In this document: positions 41,511-46,053 of the stretch, in pieces
Position numbering within the stretch: position 1 is the first letter of the stretch
Layout of the letters: the number at the start of each line of letters is the position of its first letter
Source: Rikenellaceae bacterium
GTDB taxonomy: Bacteria; Bacteroidota; Bacteroidia; Bacteroidales; Rikenellaceae
Reading direction: 5' to 3'
DNA length: 46,053 bases
Assembly (NCBI GenBank): GCA_015059875.1
Contig: SUZQ01000013.1
Span: 1-46,053, forward strand
Notes under the pieces: model-generated
The model's input: the letters and a program-made list of their open reading frames with translations, nothing else
Database searches by the model: none
Told to the model about the DNA's origin: nothing
Translations under genes and position numbers: made by a program

Positions 41511-42281
41511 ATGAAGAGAATCACGAAATATATTGTTTTGCTCTGCGTGGTGGCGTTTTCGTCATCTGTGGCGAATGCCACACCGAGTGCCTCAGAGCAG
41601 TGGGAAAGGGGCAATAAGGCGTATGTCGAAGGTCGATATGATGAGGCTGTCGAGGCGTATAACTCAATCCTTGAAGGTGGCGAGTACTCAATGAAGTTGT
41701 ACTACAATATCGCCAACTCATACTTCAAACTGGGAGAGATGGGTAAGGCGATACTTTACTACAACAAGGCGTTGCGTATCGCTCCATCGTCAGATGATAT
41801 CCGCCACAACCTCGCTTTGGCGGAGGCTCAAACCAAAGACCGCATAGTGGAGATACCCGAATTTTTCTTAAATCGCTGGATGCGCACGGTGCGCAATTCT
41901 ATGAGTTGTTTGGCGTGGAGTGTAATCTCGCTTGTGTCGTTTGGAGCTATGCTTGCATTTGTGCTGATGTTTCTGTTGGCATCGCGCATCCGTGTGCGCA
42001 AGGCGGGCTTTTATGGCGCACTCTGTCTGTTCATGCTCTTTGTGGCAACAACGGCTTTTGCGGTGTCGTCGCGCAACGATATGCTCTCGCACGATGAGGC
42101 TATAGTGATGGCTTCGGCAATCTCGGTTAAGAGTTCGCCAGATCGTTCTGCTACGGATATTTTTGTTCTGCACGAGGGTACGAAGGTCAAGGTACTCACC
42201 GAAGTTGATGAGTGGATTGAGGTTGTCATTGCCGATGGCAAAAAGGGGTGGACACTCAAAAGTAGTGTAGAAGAGATTTAA
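41511..42281 (+). CDS. batE: BatE family protein (TPR and SH3-like domains)
   Basis: A 256-residue membrane protein. Signal peptide to about residue 23 (ending VANA). Two or three tetratricopeptide repeats follow (WERGNKAYVEGRYDEAVEAY and LYYNIANSYFKLGEMGKAIL, residues 30-100). Two hydrophobic helices lie at about 134-155 and 165-185. A bacterial SH3-like domain ends the protein (ASAISVKSSPDRSATDIFVL ... WTLKSSVEEI). This order (TPR, two membrane segments, SH3b) is that of BatE. It starts 6 bp after batD; recR starts 1 bp after its stop, indicating one transcript for all three. Confidence 0.88.
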   Translation: MKRITKYIVLLCVVAFSSSVANATPSASEQWERGNKAYVEGRYDEAVEAYNSILEGGEYSMKLYYNIANSYFKLGEMGKAILYYNKALRIAPSSDDIRHNLALAEAQTKDRIVEIPEFFLNRWMRTVRNSMSCLAWSVISLVSFGAMLAFVLMFLLASRIRVRKAGFYGALCLFMLFVATTAFAVSSRNDMLSHDEAIVMASAISVKSSPDRSATDIFVLHEGTKVKVLTEVDEWIEVVIADGKKGWTLKSSVEEI

Positions 42282-42282
42282 G

Positions 42283-42882
42283 ATGTCGAAACTATTGGAT
42301 AATGTAGTTGGCGAGTTATCTCGCCTGCCTGGTATAGGTCGTCGCACTGCTCTGCGCTTGGCAATGCATCTGTTGCGTCTTGACGAGGAGGATGTGGTGT
42401 CTATGGGCGAGAGCCTTATAGACTTTCGGACCAAGATTTGTCGCTGTGCGAAGTGCAATAACCTCTCCGATACGGAGATTTGCGATGTTTGCGCAGATGC
42501 TTCGCGCGACAGAACAACAGTTTGTGTGGTGGAGCAGGTGTCGGATTTGCTCTCCATCGAAAAGACTCACCAATATCGAGGCGTATACTCTGTTCTTGGT
42601 GGCGTAATTTCGCCAATGCAGGGCATTGCGCCTTCGGATTTGCGAATCGATTTGCTGCTCGATCGCATTGCTTTGGGCGAGGTAAAAGAGGTTATTATCG
42701 CCATTTCGGCGTCGGTTGAGGGCGAGACTACAATGTTCTACCTGATGAACTGCCTCAAGCGATTCCCGCATTTGAAGATTACGACCATTGCGCGAGGGAT
42801 CGGTTTTGGTGACGAGCTGGAGTATGTCGATGAACTCACCATTACGCAGGCGTTGATGAATCGCCGTGAGGTCACAAAGTAA
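42283..42882 (+). CDS. recR: Recombination mediator protein RecR
   Basis: A 199-residue protein that works with RecF/RecO to load RecA on single-stranded gaps. Visible parts: helix-hairpin-helix LPGIGRRTALRLA (15-27), C4 zinc motif with Cys55, 58, 67 and 70, and the Toprim domain (VCVVEQVSDLLSIE; GVISPMQGIAP; VKEVIIAISASVEGE). The C-terminal loop reads ARGIGFGDELEYVDELTI. The length is typical. It lies 1 bp after batE and is presumably translated from the bat transcript; coupling of aerotolerance and repair genes may be incidental. Confidence 0.94.
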   Translation: MSKLLDNVVGELSRLPGIGRRTALRLAMHLLRLDEEDVVSMGESLIDFRTKICRCAKCNNLSDTEICDVCADASRDRTTVCVVEQVSDLLSIEKTHQYRGVYSVLGGVISPMQGIAPSDLRIDLLLDRIALGEVKEVIIAISASVEGETTMFYLMNCLKRFPHLKITTIARGIGFGDELEYVDELTITQALMNRREVTK

Positions 42883-42917
42883 GACAGGAAGATATTATTT
42901 TTAATTATTAACTAAAG

Positions 42918-42948
42918 AGCCAATGGCCAATGGCTAAAGGCTAAAAGC
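42918..42948. repeat. Short GGCTAAA-type repeat cluster upstream of the META lipoprotein
   Basis: AGCCAATGGCCAATGGCTAA followed by AGGCTAAAAGC: 7-bp units GGCCAAT, GGCTAAA, GGCTAAA. It matches the clusters before rpoD and fumarase. Confidence 0.6.
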
Positions 42949-42961
42949 ATCTAAAAATATT

Positions 42962-43375
42962 ATGAAGAAGTTATTTGCTGTATTGATGGTTGCCGTTTTG
43001 ACGGTTGGTTGTTGTTCGTCTTGCCGTTTGCGCGCAAAGAGCGCGAAGCCTCTTGAGGGGACAATGTGGCATCTTGTAAAGATGGATGGCGAGAGCTACA
43101 CTTTCCCTGCTGATGAGTTCAACATCATCTTGAATGAGAATGGCTTGGGAGGTCGCGGAGCTTGTAATAGTCTGCTTGGTCAGTATGCTACGGGCGACAA
43201 ATCGGCTTTGCGTTTCTCTGCTCTTGGCTCAACCAAGATGCTCTGCCCTCACAATGAGGATTTGGAGATGAAGATGATCCAGATTCTCTCGCAGACCACT
43301 CACTACAGTATTGAGGGCGATGAGTTGGTGCTGAAGCGTAACGGGGAGGTACTCGCGGTATTCAAAGCACAATAA
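42962..43375 (+). CDS. META-domain lipoprotein (HslJ-like)
   Basis: A 137-residue lipoprotein. The signal ends LTVGC with Cys17 (a second Cys follows). The rest is a single META domain: EGTMWHLVKMDGESYTFP, then FNIILNENGLGGRGACNSLLGQY, which holds the family's G..GCN-type motif as RGACNSLLG, then STKMLCPHNEDLEMKMIQIL, and ends LVLKRNGEVLAVF. META domains occur in HslJ and in heat- and novobiocin-related lipoproteins; the molecular role is unknown. Its stop codon overlaps the first base pairs of repeat copy E (TAAAATCG), so the palindrome forms the 3' end of the transcript. Confidence 0.86.
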   Translation: MKKLFAVLMVAVLTVGCCSSCRLRAKSAKPLEGTMWHLVKMDGESYTFPADEFNIILNENGLGGRGACNSLLGQYATGDKSALRFSALGSTKMLCPHNEDLEMKMIQILSQTTHYSIEGDELVLKRNGEVLAVFKAQ

Positions 43376-43497
43376 AATCGTTCTTATGAGTTCTTTTTGC
43401 ACGAATGCGTCGGTTGCCAAAATGCTCACATAGGTCTACTATGCTGCGCTTTTGTCGCCTTGCATCGCACAAAAATAATCTCATAATTTACGATTTA
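43374..43497. repeat. Palindromic intergenic element, copy E (type II)
   Basis: A 124-bp imperfect palindrome overlapping the stop codon of the META gene. Outer arms AAAATCGT/ACGATTTA, inner ATGAG/CTCAT, and a centre CATAG/CTATG with the shared AATGCTCACATAGG and TATGCTGCGCTTTTG blocks. It is close to copy D in the core but differs in the outer stem. Confidence 0.82.
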
Positions 43498-43500
43498 GCC

Positions 43501-43622
43501 AGAAAACAAATAAAAGGCGAACTTCTGCGTTACGCTCGTGTTCGAAATCCTCACATACGCCAAGTATGCTGTGGTTTCTCACACTTCGCAAGCCTTGAAT
43601 TTCATCCTTTTATTTGCTTTCT
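43501..43622. repeat. Palindromic intergenic element, copy F (type I)
   Basis: A 122-bp element directly after copy E. Outer arms CAAATAAAAGG and CCTTTTATTTG pair perfectly; the core has CTTCTGCGTTACGCTC, CATACGCCAAGTATG and CTTCGCAAGCCTTGAA. The 5' end is repeated, truncated, at 43670-43705. Confidence 0.85.
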
Positions 43623-43623
43623 G

Positions 43624-43705
43624 AAATCATTCTGATTGGCACAAAATTCCCTCAATCATTTACGATTTTGCCAGAAAATTAGTAAAAGGCGAACTTCTGC
43701 GTTAC
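43624..43705. repeat. Broken palindromic elements G and H
   Basis: 43624-43669 looks like a type II element with its core deleted: AATCATTCTGATTGGC (left arm) joins directly to a right arm ending TACGATTTTGCC. 43670-43705 is the first 36 bp of a type I element (AGTAAAAGGCGAACTTCTGCG), cut off before its core. Order and junction repeat the E-F pair just upstream. Confidence 0.7.
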
Positions 43706-43736
43706 ATAAGAAAAATAATTCTTAATTCTTAATTAT

Positions 43737-43766
43737 ATAGCGACCCCGAAAAGGTCGCTATTTTTT
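43737..43766 (+). terminator. Rho-independent terminator upstream of the gad gene
   Basis: ATAGCGACC and GGTCGCTAT form a perfect 9-bp stem, followed by six T. It probably ends the META-gene transcript after the repeat cluster. Confidence 0.85.
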
Positions 43767-43821
43767 GTGGTATGGTTTGTGCGATGTTTCGAGGGTGATA
43801 TTAAACCTTAAAAGTGTTACT

Positions 43822-45246
43822 ATGAAAACTTCAACAACAACCAAAAAAGAGTGCGCAACAACAACCGACTGCGCAACTACTGCCGATGGTCGTCTTACGG
43901 CGGCTCCTACCGAGTTTATACCTCAATGTTCGACCTCGCCTGAGGTGGCGTATAAGATGGTCAAAGACGAAACATATCCGCAGACGCAACCCCGCCTCAA
44001 CCTTGCAACTTTCGTTACGACCTATATGGACGAGTATGCAACAAGATTGATGAACGAGGCGATAAGCGTGAATTACATCGACGAAACGGAGTATCCTCGC
44101 GTGGCGGTGATGTGCGGTCGCTGTATCAATATTATTGCCAACCTTTGGCACACCCCCGAAAAGGCGGAGTGGAAGGCTGGTGCGCTCGGTATAGGCTCAT
44201 CGGAGGCGTGTATGCTCGGAGGTGTGGCAGCACTCTTGCGCTGGAAGGCTCGCCGCAAGAAGGAGGGCAAGTCGTGCGAAAAACCAAATATCGTATTGAG
44301 TTCCGCATATCAAGTTGTGTGGGAGAAGTTCGCACAGCTATGGGGCGTGGAGATGCGCGAAGTGCCGTTGTCGCTCAAATGCCCATCGCTTGATCCGAAG
44401 AAGGCGGTGGCGATGTGTGACGAGAATACCATCTGCGTAGTGCCGATTGCGGGAGTTACCTGGACAGGCCTGAACGATGATATCGAGGCACTTGATAAGG
44501 AGCTCGATACCTTTAATAAAAAGACGGGTTATGAGGTGGCTATCCATGTCGATGCAGCTTCGGGTGGTTTTATTCTGCCATTCTTGAAGCCCGATTTTAA
44601 GTGGGATTTCCGCCTGAAGTGGGTATATTCGATTTCGACTTCGGGACACAAATACGGCTTGGTATATCCTGGCTTGGGATGGGTTGTTTGGCGCGACAAG
44701 AAGTGCCTGCCTGAGGAGATGTCATTCAGTGTCAATTACTTGGGAGCGAACATCACACAAGTCGGTTTGAACTTCTCTCGCCCTGCGGCGCAGATACTTG
44801 GTCAGTACTATAACTTTATCCGTTACGGATTCGAGGGCTACAAGAGGATTCAGCAGGAGTCTATGGATATCGCCTGCTATTGCCACGAGCAGATTGGCAA
44901 GATGAAGTGTTTTACGAACTACGCCAAGACGCTCGACAACCCACTCTTTATCTGGTATATGAACCCTGAGTACGACAAGACCGCAAAGTGGACTCTCTAC
45001 GACTTGCAGGCGGTATTGCAGCAGAGTGGTTGGATGGTGCCAGCATACACTATGCCGAAGGATATAGAAGATTTGGTAGTGATGCGAGTAGTTGTGCGAC
45101 AAGGACTTACGCGAGATATGGCGGATATGCTCTTGACCGATATTCGCAATGCTGTTGCGGAGTTCGACAAGTTAAAATATCCGACCAGCTCCCGCCTCGC
45201 CTACGAGAAGCAAGAGAAACAGTACGGTAAGGTGTTTACGCATTAA
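43822..45246 (+). CDS. gadB: Glutamate decarboxylase
   Basis: A 474-residue PLP enzyme that converts glutamate to GABA and CO2, consuming a proton. The cofactor-binding Lys277 lies in SISTSGHKYG and the ring-binding Asp244 in HVDAASGG; GIGSSEACML (from 123) binds the phosphate or substrate. The start MKTSTTTKKE at 43822 is chosen because the longer frame begins in the terminator region. The N-terminus is Thr- and Cys-rich and variable. The chain ends KVFTH, with a C-terminal His. In E. coli GadB a near-terminal His blocks the active site at neutral pH, so similar acid control is possible. No GABA antiporter gene (gadC) is in the window. A terminator follows. Confidence 0.93.
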   Translation: MKTSTTTKKECATTTDCATTADGRLTAAPTEFIPQCSTSPEVAYKMVKDETYPQTQPRLNLATFVTTYMDEYATRLMNEAISVNYIDETEYPRVAVMCGRCINIIANLWHTPEKAEWKAGALGIGSSEACMLGGVAALLRWKARRKKEGKSCEKPNIVLSSAYQVVWEKFAQLWGVEMREVPLSLKCPSLDPKKAVAMCDENTICVVPIAGVTWTGLNDDIEALDKELDTFNKKTGYEVAIHVDAASGGFILPFLKPDFKWDFRLKWVYSISTSGHKYGLVYPGLGWVVWRDKKCLPEEMSFSVNYLGANITQVGLNFSRPAAQILGQYYNFIRYGFEGYKRIQQESMDIACYCHEQIGKMKCFTNYAKTLDNPLFIWYMNPEYDKTAKWTLYDLQAVLQQSGWMVPAYTMPKDIEDLVVMRVVVRQGLTRDMADMLLTDIRNAVAEFDKLKYPTSSRLAYEKQEKQYGKVFTH

Positions 45247-45251
45247 TAGTA

Positions 45252-45295
45252 GAGCCTGTTTAACTAATAGAAGTTAGACAGGCTCAATATTTTTT
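45252..45295 (+). terminator. Terminator of the gad gene
   Basis: GAGCCTGTTTAACT pairs with AGTTAGACAGGCTC (one mismatch) around a short loop, followed by six T. Confidence 0.82.
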
Positions 45296-45305
45296 GTTTC
45301 TTTTG

Positions 45306-45379
45306 TGATTCCGTTGGGGCTCGAACCCAAAACCTACAGCTTAGAAGGCTGTTGCTCTATCCAGTTGAGCTACGGAACC
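45306..45379 (-). tRNA. tRNA-Arg, anticodon UCU
   Basis: The minus strand gives a complete cloverleaf. Acceptor stem GGTTCCG / CGGAATC (one G-U pair), D-arm AGCTCAACTGGATAGAGC, anticodon stem ACAGC/GCTGT with loop CTTCTAA (anticodon TCT, reading AGA), and T-arm GGGTTCGAGCCC-type sequence. The discriminator base is A and CCA is not encoded. 74 nt. Confidence 0.95.
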
Positions 45380-45494
45380 TTACCCGTTTTAAGCGTGCGA
45401 ATGCGATATCTTCTCAATGCGACATTTTCCCTGCGTGGCAAACACTTTACTCGGCAAATCGCTCGATAATATCCAATCCTCGCCTAAAACTTTG

Positions 45495-45502
45495 CAAAAG
45501 TA
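45495..45502 (-). promoter_or_regulatory. Possible -7 box (TACTTTTG) of the tRNA-Arg gene
   Basis: A TAnnTTTG match on the minus strand about 116 bp upstream of the tRNA; the leader would be long but processing makes this acceptable. Confidence 0.35.
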
Positions 45503-45520
45503 ATACAAAATTCCCAATTT

Positions 45521-45564
45521 GCAAAATATACAGTTGCAAAACACGGCAAAATATAGAGTTGCAA
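45521..45564. repeat. Two direct repeats of 19 bp, 25-bp period
   Basis: GCAAAATATACAGTTGCAA (45521-45539) and GCAAAATATAGAGTTGCAA (45546-45564) differ at one base. The 6-bp spacer is ACACG-like. Confidence 0.7.
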
Positions 45565-45603
45565 TACTAACTGAACGAGTCTTTTGTCTTTGTGATATAA
45601 ATA

Positions 45604-45653
45604 ACAAAAAAGTTAGGCAAAACAAAAACTTATTAAAATTTTGCTTTGCCTAA
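45604..45653 (-). terminator. Terminator of the FGE-like gene
   Basis: On the minus strand TTAGGCAAAGCAAAA pairs with TTTTGTTTTGCCTAA and is followed by a run of T, 22 bp after the stop codon at 45675. Confidence 0.82.
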
Positions 45654-45674
45654 ACAATATTCTGCAGCACTCGA

Positions 45675-46053
45675 TTATTCTATATCCATTACCAACCTAA
45701 AACCCACTCCCGCATTTCGAATATAAGGCGATATGTGATTACGATTCGCAATGCGCAAGTGTTGTTTTGAACTCTGCCAATCTCCGCCTCGCACAACGCC
45801 CTCCAAACTTGTATAAGAACAGATAGTTGGTGCAATTTTTTCTCTGCTATACATCAAGCTATCGTATTCATTTGCACACCATTCGTGGACATTACCAGTC
45901 ATATCGTATAAACCGAGTCTATTTGGCAGTTTTTGTCCAACTGGAGATGTGCCATACTCCGAATTTTCTCGCCACCAAGCAACCCAATTACACTCATTGC
46001 TACCACTATATCTGTACTTCTTTTGAAACCTACCTCCTCGTGCAGCATATTCC
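45675..46053 (-). CDS. Formylglycine-generating-enzyme-like (SUMF1/FGE-sulfatase) domain protein, C-terminal part
   Basis: The minus strand is open from the right edge to a stop at 45675 (126 codons seen). The visible chain begins EYAARGG, then KYRYSGSNECNWVAWW, SPVGQKLPNRLGLYDMTGNV, HEWC, VVRGGDW and ends VGFRLVMDIE. These are the consecutive landmarks of the FGE-sulfatase fold (EYAARGG, GLYDM.GNV.EW, RGG.W, GFR). The full protein starts outside the window, so signal peptide and any extra domain are unknown. Domains of this fold serve as formylglycine-generating enzymes or as ergothioneine-type or binding modules. Codons are noticeably richer in A/T than in the neighbouring plus-strand genes. 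A terminator follows. Confidence 0.85.
   Translation of the reverse strand, partial: EYAARGGRFQKKYRYSGSNECNWVAWWRENSEYGTSPVGQKLPNRLGLYDMTGNVHEWCANEYDSLMYSREKIAPTICSYTSLEGVVRGGDWQSSKQHLRIANRNHISPYIRNAGVGFRLVMDIE

Larger units (their letters stand above)
43376..43821. other. Gene-free interval filled by repeat elements, between the META gene and gad
   Basis: Copies E, F, G and H occupy 43374-43705. A terminator follows at 43737-43766. Only about 55 bp remain for the glutamate decarboxylase promoter; TATGGTTTG at 43772-43780 is one base too long for the consensus. Small frames here are repeat-derived and I do not call them. Confidence 0.7.
45380..45603. other. AT-rich gene-free interval upstream of the tRNA
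   Basis: It holds a possible tRNA promoter (CAAAAGTA at 45495-45502, read TACTTTTG on the minus strand) and a 19-bp direct repeat (45521-45564). No coding frame with family signal was seen. Confidence 0.5.

Noticed and set aside
43501..43635. Coding frame across palindromic copies E and F
   Set aside because: The frame translates the palindromes themselves and has no start context or homology.
45675..46053. Diversity-generating retroelement target gene
   Set aside because: FGE-like folds are common retroelement targets, but the C-terminus lacks an adenine-rich variable region and no template repeat or reverse transcriptase is seen in the window.

Overview
The window reads as a stretch of chromosome from a member of Bacteroidales (phylum Bacteroidota), possibly an Alistipes/Rikenellaceae-like gut organism. 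Evidence for the phylum: many promoters carry the TAnnTTTG -7 box (often TATCTTTG), the primary sigma factor is the short 286-residue form, and several families typical of the phylum are present (DUF4301, DUF4834-like, BatD/BatE, GxDLY-type SGNH hydrolases, DUF6259, a carboxypeptidase-like TonB receptor). The genus is a guess. No rRNA, CRISPR array, integrase or intact insertion sequence was seen; one tRNA gene is present.

Layout. 1-895: the start of a lipoprotein gene running off the left edge and a small unknown gene behind a long structured leader (both minus strand). 1454-7063: protein quality control and central carbon metabolism (tig, clpP-clpX, transketolase). 7118-10864: three secreted proteins, one with a class I amidotransferase/BPL_N-like fold and two tandem paralogous PHP-domain metal-dependent hydrolases. 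11023-14222: a small membrane protein, an MlaE/MlaF-type lipid ABC transporter pair and a lipoprotein. 14405-17396: a small Cys-motif protein and a His-rich TonB receptor, probably for metal uptake. 17609-22667 (minus): DUF4301 protein, a lipoprotein with a phosphodiester-glycosidase domain, and an AAE-family exchanger. 22756-28171 (minus): mnmA followed by three tandem secreted SGNH hydrolases and a secreted acid-phosphatase-like enzyme, closely packed and probably one operon. 28312-33182 (minus): an organophosphate antiporter with mannitol-1-phosphate dehydrogenase, then a large secreted DUF6259 glycosidase-like protein. 33392-45246 (plus): htrA, rpoD, smpB, tsaB, class I fumarase, batD-batE-recR, a META-domain lipoprotein and glutamate decarboxylase. 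The right edge holds tRNA-Arg(UCU) and the end of a formylglycine-generating-enzyme-like gene (minus).

Most genes are ordinary core genome. The unusual content lies between them. (1) A dispersed family of roughly 93-124 bp imperfect palindromes has at least six full copies and two broken ones, always 3' of genes. The copies share a core whose central stem covaries, while their outer arms differ in sequence but still pair. (2) Three promoters (tig, the DUF4834-like gene, smpB) each carry four 7-bp tandem repeats ending 9-10 bp upstream of the -7 box. (3) Several intergenic hairpins have arms built of 7-, 9- or 10-bp tandem repeats. (4) A promoter-driven leader of about 250 nt with nested inverted repeats precedes a small unknown gene. 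No other clear candidate for a new multi-gene system was seen; the secreted PHP pair with its amidotransferase-like neighbour, and the triple SGNH/phosphatase cluster, are the best protein-level candidates.
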